The notes under the pieces were generated by a model. It was given only the letters and a program-made list of their open reading frames with translations, was not told the origin of the DNA and searched no databases. From Paracyclopina nana (Eukaryota; Arthropoda; Copepoda; Cyclopoida; Cyclopettidae), in contig JAGUCH010000006.1 in the NCBI GenBank assembly GCA_019096065.1, positions 3,368,001 through 3,432,000 of the forward strand: 64,000 nt of DNA, read 5' to 3'. A program made the position numbers and the translations under genes. Within the stretch, counting starts at the first letter, position 1. Each line of letters starts with the position of its first letter. Of the stretch, positions 33,901 through 44,800 are shown in pieces.

Positions 33901-35788
33901 TCACAAACTGTCCATTCTCTCAGCCAAGGCTGGTTAAACCCTCTCCGCGTTTTAACCAGTCTTCAGCATATACTAATATACCACCTTTTCTATAGTATAT
34001 GGAATATCTCACGCGTGTACCATATTTACATATACTAAGGGTTTCTTATACTGCTGTCGTTATAACCATATATATAATATGCTATTATTATTATTATTAC
34101 GTAACACTACCACGTTTTTATCAACATTGTTAATTGATTTCTCGTCTTCTTTCTCTTTTCCCTACACACAATTGAATCCCTTATTGCCCCCAAAAATCGT
34201 TTCTTCTTCTTCTCACTCTGTCTATTGCACTTTTCACCATTTCTCTCTCACACACAACCCTCAAAACCCCCGCAAAACTCGACACAACACACTCTGTAGA
34301 ACGCGATTCGCACCAACTTGTCGCTGCACAAGTGCTTCGTGAGGTATGAGGACGATTTCGGATCCTTTTGGATGGTGGACGATGCGGAATTTATGAAGAG
34401 ACGCCATCTTTCGAGGGGCAGGCCGCGAAAATACGAGCCCAATAGCGCCCAGCAACAGGCTGCAGCTCAGCAAAAGTCAGCTGACGCTGTGACGTCATCG
34501 ACGGGTGGCGTGCCAACCAGTTTGGCTGCTGCAGCTGCTGCTCAGTTCAAAATGGCGGCGGGCGGGTCACAGTAAGATCAACTAGTGCCAGACAAAAGCG
34601 CCAAATGCCCCATTTTTCGGCATTTTGCGCGCAATTAGGCTTTTTTCACGCTAGAAAATATCGTAGTAGGGGCTGCTCATTTTGTAAGGTTTTTGCTGCC
34701 AAAAGTCAATTTTTCACCTGATGCAAAAACCTGATGCTACCTAGCGTGTCGCAATTAGCTGCTAGATTACTCTATAAACTACTACTTGTCCAATCTGTCA
34801 TTTTTCCAACATTAGCCATATTAGACGAGGATTTTTCAAGCTCTCGTAATCAAACAGAGAGATGATTTTTTCATACTAGAATTCAGCCGCTTTCTTTTCC
34901 ACTGCCGATTTTTACTTACAATATACTAGCCTTCTCCATACAAAATCTGTCCTATCCGCACAATACATTATAACTGCATGATCAATGGCATAGTGAACCC
35001 ATTCAAGTTGGGGTTTTAATTCATGAATTTTTTTTAGGGCCAAAAGTCCGTCGTTTGTGCCGAATCCATCAATGTACAGCGACGCCTTGAATGCCAGCTT
35101 GCAATCCGCACTGGGCTTTGCTGAGAATAATTTGCCCTTTTTGGCACACAGCGGCAGCGCCTCGATGGTTAACCCGTTCCATCAGCACCAGAGGGAACGC
35201 GAGGAAAAGCAAGGCTTGGAGAGGTACGGTCAAAATTGAAAAGCCTTACGTAGAAGCAAGCAAGCAAAAATGCTGTCTTTTTCAAGCTTTCAAAATTCCT
35301 ACTTAATTAGGTTGATGTCTGACTTTAGGCCTTCCTCAGTGGAATTCGCGGCTTCCAAGCTTTTGGGGGGCAGCAACGCGTCCTCTTACCTTTCACCCTC
35401 CTCAATGAGTGACACGGAAAACAATAATAACAGCAGTAGCGAAAAGGCCGAAGACAGGCAGCCCGCGTCGCCCTCCGCAGCTGGGCTCCGCTTAGGCCGA
35501 AAACGGGCCGCTTCGGCCGATCTTGATGGAGATCTAGTCCATGATGACGAAGACCTCGAGGACGAGGAGGATTCATTGCATAACCAGCTGAGGCGGAGGC
35601 CGCCCTCTGCTGAGGCCCTGGCAGAGGCCAGAAACAACTACAATGAGTACTTGGTGGAGCAGCACGAAAAACAGGTTAAATCCGACCAGGAGGCTCTGTG
35701 CCTCAAGGACATTTCGATGCTGAGAAATAGCGAGGATCATATGAGCAGCCGAGGAGGCTCGAGTAGCATCAAACGCGAAAAGTATTGA
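21927..35788 (+). CDS. FoxP: FoxP-A: forkhead box P transcription factor with two sets of alternative forkhead exons
   Basis: Exons: 21927-22112, 23112-23285, 28879-29082, 29310-29534, 29766-29907, 29975-30179, 30240-30477, 30577-30940, 31624-31700, one of A1-A4, one of B1/B2, 35038-35223, 35329-35788. All junction phases agree. With A1+B1 the product is about 896 aa, with A1+B2 about 944. Order: polyalanine N-terminus, Ser/Thr/Asn-rich part, Gln-rich region, C2H2 zinc finger (from about residue 345, CQWPGC..H-x4-H), leucine zipper ([20 protein letters not shown]), polyalanine/proline linker, forkhead (from about residue 580, [20 protein letters not shown]), acidic Ser-rich tail. The zinc finger, zipper and forkhead together define FoxP: a nuclear, dimerising, mostly repressive DNA-binding factor. 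The ATG falls at the first base after an acceptor, so 5' UTR exons lie upstream. The 30477 donor (gttggc) is weak and the 28879 acceptor is the least certain. Confidence 0.93.
22113..23111 (+). other. FoxP-A intron 1
   Basis: 999 bp between donor aac|gtaagt and acceptor ctgctag|gat. AT-rich, with nothing else recognised. Confidence 0.8.
23286..28878 (+). other. FoxP-A large intron (~5.6 kb)
   Basis: It runs from donor cag|gtaatt to acceptor tagccag|gtt. Minus-strand open frames at 25003-25470 and 25888-26319 lack recognisable domains and are judged chance. A short (AC)n run sits near 26757-26772. No nested gene is supported. Confidence 0.7.
31905..32006 (+). CDS. FoxP: FoxP-A alternative forkhead exon A1 (canonical type)
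   Basis: 102 nt, 34 codons, phase 0-0, with acceptor ccccccag and donor gtatat. It encodes the forkhead segment from [12 protein letters not shown] through [12 protein letters not shown], that is helices 1-2 and the hinge. Length and key residues match the single corresponding exons of FoxP-B and FoxP-C, including the hinge alanine in FAYF that is characteristic of FoxP proteins and allows domain swapping. This is the ancestral-type exon. Confidence 0.92.
32367..32474 (+). CDS. FoxP: FoxP-A alternative forkhead exon A2
   Basis: 108 nt, 36 codons, phase 0-0, with acceptor attcag and donor gtaaac. It is homologous to A1 ([20 protein letters not shown], then [13 protein letters not shown]) but has one extra residue near the start and one in the turn before the recognition helix, where RRNAASWK becomes RTTSNLTWK. 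The FoxP hinge alanine is replaced by lysine (FKYF). The intact frame and splice sites indicate a real exon, used in place of A1. Confidence 0.88.
32981..33085 (+). CDS. FoxP: FoxP-A alternative forkhead exon A3
   Basis: 105 nt, 35 codons, phase 0-0, with acceptor ctttcag and donor gtaaac. It encodes [19 protein letters not shown] and then [13 protein letters not shown]. Like A2 it has the +1 turn insertion and the hinge lysine, but it lacks the extra N-terminal residue of A2. The last 15 coding nt plus the donor are identical to A2 and A4. Confidence 0.88.
33317..33421 (+). CDS. FoxP: FoxP-A alternative forkhead exon A4
   Basis: 105 nt, 35 codons, phase 0-0, with acceptor ttgacag and donor gtaact. 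It encodes [19 protein letters not shown] and then [13 protein letters not shown]. It is closest to A3. The hinge position is glutamine (FQHF). The conserved NLTWK end and donor context are shared with A2 and A3. Confidence 0.88.
33733..33860 (+). CDS. FoxP: FoxP-A alternative forkhead exon B1 (recognition helix, canonical)
   Basis: 128 nt, entering phase 0 and leaving phase 2, with acceptor gtaag and donor ggg|gtaaga. It encodes the recognition helix [13 protein letters not shown], then [18 protein letters not shown] and [11 protein letters not shown]. This is the form shared by most FoxP proteins; R-H in NAVRHN corresponds to FOXP2 R553/H554. Reading through the donor meets a TAA immediately, so the gtaaga donor must be used to reach the shared exon at 35038. 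FoxP-B has an exon of the same 128-nt length. Confidence 0.9.
34300..34571 (+). CDS. FoxP: FoxP-A alternative forkhead exon B2 (recognition helix, variant)
   Basis: 272 nt, entering phase 0 and leaving phase 2, with acceptor tctgtag and donor aca|gtaaga. It encodes [13 protein letters not shown], then [15 protein letters not shown], the basic [12 protein letters not shown] and a Gln/Ala-rich extension. The base-contacting histidine of B1 is threonine here and the wing is different. It splices to 35038 in the same phase as B1, so the two are interchangeable. It resembles the variant exon of Drosophila FoxP isoforms and the mammalian FOXP1 stem-cell isoform, as far as I can recall those sequences. 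Confidence 0.9.
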
Positions 35789-38296
35789 TATCTCCATGTA
35801 TCAAGTCGGTTTTTATGATAGTCAACAATTTTTGAAACATTTAGTCAACCCACCACCAACTAATTATAATTCTACTGTACATATTGTAGTCGGCAGTATT
35901 ATCACCAGGCTTCACAAAGAGCAGTTATATATTGGAATTTGGGGGCTTCACCCGATCTCTCATCTTGGTCTGCAATTCTCTCTCACTCTCTCTATTGAAT
36001 GTGGTGTGTGGCTACTTTATCTTTCAGCCCCAGCAGCAACACTTTCCTTGGCCCCTATATAGTCTATGGTACTATGATTAGATAGTAATGTGTGTAAGGT
36101 ACATCATTTCCCTTCTATAGATCCTTTGCCAATCAGCTTGTTATTGTTATTATACACCCACCCATGCTGCAGCCCCCCTTTATCGATAATAAGGTTGTAT
36201 TATTCTTATTGAGGAAAAAATTCAACCCCCTTTCAAGCATCTTGCTGCTGCTGCTGCTGCTACGGACTTCCTTGGCTTTTGGCTAGACAAACATTAATTT
36301 GCAAGTCCATTAACCCGAGCCCTTTTCGAATTAAAAAGATGGATTACTGCTGAAAGAATTCCTCCGCAAAGTCTTCAATGCTATCAGTGACTTTCCAATT
36401 TCCTCCTAGCCAAGCAGAAAAAAATATCACATCATTGCACTAGCACACTGTCATCGTAGTGGCAAAATGTCATCATAATTATTACCATTAAAATTATTAG
36501 TTGCTTGTGAAAAAATGCTTCTGATGAATGTCTCAAGAATAAATTAGTAATAAATGTTGCCATTGCAAGTTTTCACCCCCAGTAACGAAAAAAACAGAAC
36601 TAGCTACATACGTACGTACACACTCTTTGCATTTTCACTGAATTTGTCAAGAATAAATAACACAATCACACACCACTGCTGCTATATCTATGTAAAGGAT
36701 TCGGATACAGAAATCAGCAGGCAAAAAAAAGTTTTCCCCTGCATCTCAATTGATTTTGTCTTTGAATTCAGTTGACACGGTGGCCATTGAAGCATGGGAA
36801 ATAGCAGCGAATAGGTTTTCCATAAATCTCACTTGCCCAAGCAAATGGAGGGACATTTTATCAGGCGTTGCAAAGTTTTGAAATATGACCCGAGTGGTCT
36901 TTTACAAAATTACAAAATGGCCATAATATCATTTTCACAACTATTTTATCATAAAAGCCTCAGCACTGATTTTTCATAAACCTACAAACGTCAATTCTGG
37001 AAATTCACTATAGTTGACATTACACAACTAATTGTTTCATGATGTCTCCTTCTATGCATCATCGTTTAGCCTGTTACCTAAAATCAAATCCACCTTTGAA
37101 TTAACTTAACATTATAGCATCAGTTAGGCTTTCTTTCTCCAACCTGAATTTCGAAGAAGAAAAAATGGCCTCTCATAACATCGCAGTCACGATGGCCATA
37201 ACGGTTTGTCAACTTTGTCTACATGATGAGAATTCTTGGCATAAAAGTGCAATTAACCACTCGAAGAATGGCTGCAAAAAAGCGGAGGACATTGTCATAA
37301 AAATAATTAGTGACCGCACTCCAGCCACCCATTTCTATGCAAATGAGATAGGACGAAAAAAAGTTCATCAGACGATGCTGGTGATAGCTTTCTTTCTGAG
37401 TTGAACCAACAAAAAATTGCTCATTGAAGCATAATTAAAGCTCTCCTTCGGCAAGAGAACTGCAAGAGGAGAAGAATAAATGAGGGACGATGAAACAGCG
37501 GAAAGTGCCCCTATTTTTAAGCTCGAGACAGATTATAGCAAATGCACTTGGAAATTTCCACATACTATTTACTTAGTAAGAGATGAAAGCAGCACGGTTT
37601 GAAAGGTCGATCTGGAGTACGCAGCCATTCAATTCTCCCTCTATGACTTATATCGATGTCTCATGATAATAATGAAGAGTGTGACTCAATTAGTTCTAGG
37701 CAGTATGCTTATTCATCTGAAAAAATCTGGAATTGCAAGCTTTCCAACGCAAATTACGTCCCTTAGATAATAATAGTTTTACATGGGTAAAAAATTATGA
37801 TACCAGTTTAAGTCTGCAATGCCATATGGTAAATCGGGATTGCTGATTTCGATCCATTTTAATGAGTGTGGAGCCTTATCTCCCATGGGGGTGGCTTTCT
37901 ATATGCCACGAAAAAAGCCCCTATACCTTGTACGAGATACATCTCCATCCAGTGAATCCCTTCTTTTGCTATTTTTCTTGAGCTTTCCACTTCACCTCAA
38001 ACTCATTATTCGACTTTTGCTGTGTCATTCTTCGGTTCCCTCTCATTTGCTTCCTCCTTTTGCTATAAAGGAATCTAGTGTATCCCAAAAACAACCGAGG
38101 GAAAAGTTTCCATTTTCTGTTTTTCGTGATTTATAGCCATCATGATCTGCGCTTTCTCAATCATTTTTCGATCTTGGACCTCAGAAAAAAAGATGAGGAG
38201 AAAAAAGGACTGCTTTTTTGCTGCCTGTCTCCTGGGCAAACATTAATAAACACGATAAATAAAGTGTGCTAAGACTGCTTAGTTTTAAGCTTGGCT
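35789..38296. other. FoxP-A 3' UTR and FoxP-A/FoxP-B tail-to-tail intergenic region
   Basis: Two AATAAA signals on the plus strand (36538-36543, 36549-36554) could end FoxP-A. A (GCT)n run is at about 36244-36262. No further gene is supported. Short frames here (37165-37404, 37819-38136) lack domains. Confidence 0.55.
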
Positions 38297-38302
38297 TTTA
38301 TT
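38297..38302 (-). terminator. FoxP-B polyadenylation signal
   Basis: AATAAA on the minus strand about 385 bp past the FoxP-B stop, implying a short 3' UTR. Confidence 0.5.
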
Positions 38303-38684
38303 GACCAATTTTACAAAACATCACACTGTTGTAAATGATGGTACGAGACACTTTGAAATAATGTAACAATATTTTGGCTAAATAAGACGCTATGATATAA
38401 TATGACGAAAAGAAATTGAACTTGCGGGATAAATAAGTGTCTCGACATTGATATATATAGTATTTCTTCTTTTAGATATGGCTATACTTTTGGTATTCGT
38501 GCGCGGATAATTTGACGTTGTTGTAGTTTTTGCCCAATTTTAATTGTGATGATAATAATAACAAGATTCCAGGTTTTTTCTGCCTTGAGAAATGCACATC
38601 TAATCAACACGACAAATATGGTAGAGAGAATATGTTATTTAGTGAGAGAGAGACTAGACTGTGTTTTTTCCCCTTTGTTGAGCT

Positions 38685-41600
38685 TCATTCAGATTTGATC
38701 ATAATTTCTGAATGGCAGCTTGGATGATTACTATATCGACTTTGGGACGAAGCAGGAGCAGCAGTAGGGCTTTCACTTCTGGATGATTTGTTGCTCAAAT
38801 CCTCAGCTTTCTCCTCATTCTTGTCATCTTCGTCCTCTAAATGCATTGACGTTTCGGGTGAAGGTCGATACTGAGAAGAGATGGACCTTGGCGAAGGGGA
38901 CGAGGCTTCCTTGATCAACTGGTCTTGCTTGGACGATATGGTGTTGTTGTTCAACCCATGATGGGACAAATCATCACTAAACAATTAAAATTTTATACAT
39001 GCACAATGGGGCATAATTGCATAAATTACCTATTTCGTCTGTGCTGAAGCTGCTGCTGGAACGGATTGCTCAGATTATGCAAATAAGCCTGGTGTTCAAA
39101 GGACAATCCAGCAATGTGGGTTGGGAGTGGCATGGCTTCTGGTTGCAAAAGAGCATCGCCAAAAAACGAGTTGCCTGAGCTTGGAACAGGGGACGAGTAA
39201 CTTGTAGGACTTTTCCCACCACCAGACCTGAACGAGTTTTCAATTAAGCTTTTTTCTTAATTATATTCTCCCTTTTACTCACCCTCCAGATGCTCCCCTT
39301 TGAGGCCTCCTCCTGTGATATTCCAATTCATCCACGGTCCAAACTGCGCCTTTGACATTTTCCACCCTCATAAAACATTTATGGAGTGACAAATTGTGTC
39401 TCACTGCATTCTGCACAAAATAAATTCATGAAGCCGACTTTTTTCTCAAGGTGAACAAAATGTACCTTCCACGTAGCTGCATTTCTCCTGAAGAATGCAA
39501 ACGTATTTTGGAACCAAGTGTAAATCTCATTGAGCGTCAGTTGTCTTTCCGGACTTTCAATGATTGCCTGTAGTAAAAAAATCACAATTATTTTCAATCA
39601 TGGTTTTGCTTTAATTTTAGCAGCACTTGCCTGCCTTATCAATGCAGCGTAAGTGAACGGTGGACGGACGTCATGAGTTCGGTAAAAATCCCGGTTCTTT
39701 GATATTTCATTCTCGGCGTCACCAGATGCGGACCTTTCCAATCCAGAAAGTCGCCCGTTATTTGAGGAAGGTGCCTGAGATGGCCCCACCGATTCTGGCC
39801 TGGACGAGCAAGATAGCTCCTCATCCCTATTTCTCATCACACTCAGCAAACCTTTTTTTTAAAAAAATGAATTAGTCTCAATATTATGCCTTTTTCAAGT
39901 GGAACTACTTTTTGAGTCCTCGGACCGATTTCGATCCATCATCGGGTGAGTGAGGCCAGCGAAAGCAGCAGCTGCCGCAGCCGCCTTGGCGCCAAACAAG
40001 TTCTGAATTCCTCCGCCTAAGCTCTGCGCCAAAAAGTTGGACTCGATTTGCGCCATCTTGTGGACAGCTGCTGCACCAGTCAATTCCGGAGACTTGGGGG
40101 AAATAAGCTCTGCTTGATTATTATGGACTTTTTTGGTGCTGGGATCCAAATGAGCTCTCATAGCTTCCAATCTTTCCGTCTCTCTTTTGAGCTGTTGCTG
40201 AAGGTTGGACACGATTTCAGCCTGAAAATTATTTCACCAGTTTCAGTTAAAGCTTGATTAGCAGCCAAGCTTGCAAATTACTTGAACCCTCGTTTGAGCG
40301 GTTGATCTTTCATCCAGGATATGCTCATGGTTGAGATGAGCTAGAAAAGTGGCCATTGAGTCACAACTGGTTTCACAACCTGCCCAAGAGCAAACTCCTC
40401 TGGTAAAGAGAGGATGACTTTTGGGCTGCTGCAATTGATGCCTATTTGAGGTCTCATAATTTGACTCATGGCCATTATTGGCAGGTGGGCTGTCTTCTCT
40501 CATTCTCTTGAAGCCGTTTTGAGCTCCAGTCTGTGAAGTGGAGAAAATGACGTTTTTGGCACTTTTTGGCTATTAAATATCTTTGCTATACCGCAGATCG
40601 CTGCAGCTGAGACATCAAGTGCCGCTGATGCTGAATTTGATCCAAATTTCCCGGGGACTTGTCTGGGTTGTGCAACAAGCTCATCTGCAGCAAATGCTCC
40701 AATTGTTTGTTCCTATTGGCCTCTGAGTACTCCTATGCAGAAACAGAAGATGTTGATTCCTTCAAAGAAAACAATTTTCAAGGTCTTACAGATTGAAATG
40801 CCAGCTGTTGTTGATGATGCATCAAGACTTGGAACTGCTGGGGAGTCAAACCCAGCTGAGACTGCAGAACCTGCAATGGTGACATTTGTGGAACCATACT
40901 TGGTGGAGATCTTGACTTTGGCTCACTTGCCATCAGGCTCATGGGATCTTTGACAAACAATTGTTGTTGCTGCAACAGAATGAAGAACATTTAGAAGACC
41001 TTCTTCTTCTGTGCCCTACAAGCTGATGAATGGCAGGCATTGGTAAATCTGCTAATGAATAAGGTATGAGCCAATTGATCCAGTTTTGGCAAAAAGAAAT
41101 GTTTTTATTGTCTCCCATTTCCCGGAATGTGTGACAAAATATCACCACAACATACAGGGAGGCCGAGAAAAAGATACAAAACAGCCTTGCTTTTTAAGTT
41201 GCTCACAGCCGCGTAAAGTTGGCCAATAACAAATGCCAGTGATTATGAATTGTCCCAGTATTTTTCGCCTCTCTCTGTATATCCACATTTATCGACAACA
41301 GATATTCATAGAGCAAGAAGACATGATATTTTCTCCCTGCTAAAGGTTGCATTGAAAAAAACAGAATATCAAGAGTTTTCGTTTGACTTAATTAATCATG
41401 GCTTATTAGCAAGAAAAAGTCCTTGAAAATCCTGACTAAAGTTTGGCCATAGTCTAAAAGTCAGATATGGTACAATAATAGCTGATTGGACTCATCTACG
41501 TCGGTTTTTTGGCTTACTTTGCATCGATGCAACAACATCTCTACTTCTTTCTTAGCATGCAGTAATTTTGTAGCCATTTCTGAGAGCAAAAACAACATTA

Positions 41601-41809
41601 GGTTGTTTTGCCAGCGAAGATAAAGTAAACAATGCGCTATACTATAGTGCGCTGCGAAAGGAAGAAACTTTAGCAGATGGATAATGCATATAGTAATTAT
41701 TGTATTGGCAAAATTGACTGCTACTCACTTCATGCCCATTTTCTCCATGATGCAGTGACCTTTTTGGTACCATGTTGTCATCTGATGCTGAGGAGGAGTC
41801 TCGGTCCAT
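38685..41809 (-). CDS. FoxP: FoxP-B: forkhead box P transcription factor (B1-type only)
   Basis: Exons: 41824-41729 (ATG at 41809), 40969-40790, 40732-40592, 40530-40282, 40221-39909, 39851-39631, 39567-39466, 39410-39283, 39227-39030, 38976-38685. Phases agree and the product is about 634 aa. It has a Gln-rich N-terminal region ([18 protein letters not shown]), a C2H2 zinc finger (CSWAGC..H-x4-H), a leucine zipper ([19 protein letters not shown]), an alanine run, a forkhead starting [19 protein letters not shown], and an acidic/Ser-rich tail. The forkhead uses one A-type exon (hinge [12 protein letters not shown]) and one B1-type exon ([13 protein letters not shown]). Introns inside the forkhead are only 55-63 bp, leaving no room for alternative exons. 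The intron after 39631 has a GC donor. 5' UTR exons probably lie further upstream, since the first coding exon starts at an acceptor. Confidence 0.93.
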
Positions 41810-41824
41810 CTTGTCACCATGTGC

Positions 41825-44800
41825 CTTGAAGGGAGGATGAAAAATATGATTTTTTTTGCAATATGCAACGTAACTCCACTCAGAGAGCTTGAGCCTCACT
41901 AATTTACAGTTGTTTTTCAACTATATGTTTTCTAGCTTCAGCGCTGCAGACCTTTAGCATTCCTAATTCTGACATTACAAAAAATGCTACTGAAATGAGG
42001 TTGAAGCCCAAGAAATTAAGGTGGATGGCATTTTGAAGAGGATCTTTAAAATGGATATTACGGTACGCTCATAGGAGTTAATGTTAATTCATCAATTCCC
42101 AGCGTGTTTTGTAGCAAATGAAGGTTTGTTGTTTTTCACTTGGGATCAGATTTCAAATGTTCAACATGTAAACACATCGGGCAAAGCACGCAGGCAAAGA
42201 TTATATAGCTTGTAAACAATGACTTTTAAGGGAAGAAAAAAGTTGCCAGACTTTGAGCCTCGCGCCATTTCAGTTCGGAGAAATCAACTTGGACAAAATA
42301 GGCATAAGAGTAAACAAAACAGACACAAAAAGAAGCTGAACTTGAGTGCACCAGCTAACGCGCGCAAGCTGCCTGTTACCTGCAGCCCGTCGTCGTCAGC
42401 TGCCGTAAACAAACAAAACAAAATGTAAACAAGCCAGCCTAGCTGCGTGATGTATGTATTTTTGTCCTCCCAACATGGAGCGGATCTTCCTGTCAAACTT
42501 TGTTGATATCATGGCACATGTGGAGGATGAAATTGGCCTCCACGGCCATAAACGGGGGATTTCATTTTTATTGGTTTTGAATTGAACCCTCTTTGCCCTA
42601 GCCCCTATCTTTGCTAGTGTGAAATTCATGGCAGTATTTATGGTCGTTACACTTCAGCGAAAGACTTTTGGGAATTATATTTGAAAAGATCCCTCAGAAT
42701 GCACATTTTTTCTTTTTTTTCTCTCCAAAGGTCTCGATAGTCGTCATACCATAGGGAAAATGTATATTGAAGCATTTTAAAAATGCCCTTTTAATTGTTA
42801 CTAAGGAGCTAGCCTCAATAGAAGTAGAGGATATTAGTTTTGCTACTCACATGACTCATTTGGGAATTATTACCCAATTATGCATTACGAGCATTTAGCA
42901 AGCAACACACAAAAATAATTGAATGAAAAAAGAAATGTGCACATAATTGTGATTTATATGCTTGGTTGTAACCATGTCAAGACAAGTTGTTGTCAGGGTA
43001 GTTGAGAACCAAACAAAATGCAAACGCAAGCAAATGGGCTACATGGTCATATTATTGCGGCATACACTCATAATTAAAGCCTTTGTTTAATGTGCGTTAT
43101 GTCCAGAGAACAGTATTCTAATAGCCTTTTTTTTGTTTAGATCATATTTGTTGCTGCTGCTACTACCTGAGTTTTCGTGGTGAAAGCCAAGCATGGCCTA
43201 ACAAATATAATTTTGCTCGCAAATACCTCGAACAAAACATGTTTACACTGCATAAAGCAAAATTATCTTGTTTGCTTTAAACTTTCACATTTTACCATAG
43301 TGGGCAAAAACAGGCTAGCGTAGGAGCCTCGTTTACGAGTGAAAAAAGGATGATAGGCTCTTACGTAATGATGATAATTCAGGTGTTGAAATCGATGCTC
43401 TGTCATCAAAAGAGTTTTGAGCTTCATGCTTCAGCAGTACACACTCTCTCAACTGGGCTGATGTAGTACAACTACTGCAAAGTTGTTCACTCGATTTTCC
43501 TTTTCAAAAAAGCAGCTTTGCAGCGCGTGAACATCTCATGATTTCCTAATGTCATTGTTTACACCAATAAATTACTGTTGCTGTTTGTGACAGAGTTTTT
43601 TAGACTATTTAAAACTCTCCATTGTCTAGACTTTACTCGAGCCAGCGATTTTTACCTTGAACAGAGGAGCAAATTGAATCCAAAAGTGAGACATAGTACA
43701 GCGGGCTCCCAAAGTGGAATGTGCACACTTTAAAGTCTGTGGGAAAACTGAACGAATTGTCGGTTGCTTTCAATCTCATTAGAATGGCATGACACTCGTG
43801 ACAGCCTAAGCCCAAGTTTCAAGCAGATAATTCACAAAAGAATATGGCACACTTTTTTTGCCTCGTGTGCTCCGTCGCTCCACCAGTTGAATGCTAATTA
43901 AAATCCCATTTCTCTAATTGTGTACAATAGATACTACATTCCTGATGCAAATTCGATGACTAAATACACACGAAAAAACGACCTATGGTAGAAGTGGCCC
44001 AAATATTGATTTTCTCCCAGGGATTTCGCAACTGTTTATCCCTGAATTCTTATTGGCTATATAGTATTTTTTGCAAAATTGGTTAAAATATGCGTAGTTT
44101 CATGGTTAATTATGCACAAAAGCGAGAGGATTGAGAACAATTGCAGACTTGATTGCTTGTTACCGATGCAAAAAATGAATTTCCATAATATATCATCAAA
44201 GTCGTGCGCAAAATTTCCCCACCGGTCGTGGAGTCATAATACGGGCGGAGATTTCACTGAATGGAAGTTGACAACAAGTTTCAACCGTCAAAAAAGCAAG
44301 GGAAAAACATATGAAACATATGAAAATCGTACTTTTTCTCGGGAAAAGATTAAAACCTTTTATGGCTTGTGCAATTCACATGTGTGCTGTTTTTGCGCAA
44401 AGAGTTCACTTGCAACAAAAGTGTATTTTTTGTGAACTATTTGTCAAAACGTTGAAACTCTGAGTGAGGATGTGCGCACAGGAGTATTTTTGCATCAGCT
44501 TACTTTTACGAGGCTGGTTGTTTGGACATTGATTACAAAGCTGTGAATAATTGACACATTTGCAACTCATAATGCTGCTTTGCGCACTCAATCAAGTAAA
44601 AGTTGTTGTTTTCTCTCAAGGCTCGACCGTGTATGTTGCAAAATTGCACATGTCGTCGTTTTCTGCAAAAGTGTATCGATTCCTTGCCAAAATTGTGGCG
44701 AGTTGTAATTGAAATTTCACTTTCCATTACTGAAGATTAATCAAATGCAAGCTTGGCCGGCGCAAAAAAACACATCATCATTTACTATGATATGTTTTCG

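Noticed and set aside
33861-33937. In-frame TAA right after exon B1 as the FoxP-A stop
   Set aside because: A strong gtaaga donor overlaps the stop and gives the exact phase needed for 35038. The equal-length FoxP-B exon is spliced at the same place.
34572-34575. TAA after exon B2 as the normal end of FoxP-A
   Set aside because: The donor aca|gtaaga again overlaps it and matches the phase of the shared downstream exon. FoxP-C does end within its B2-type exon, so a terminal use of B2 is not fully excluded.
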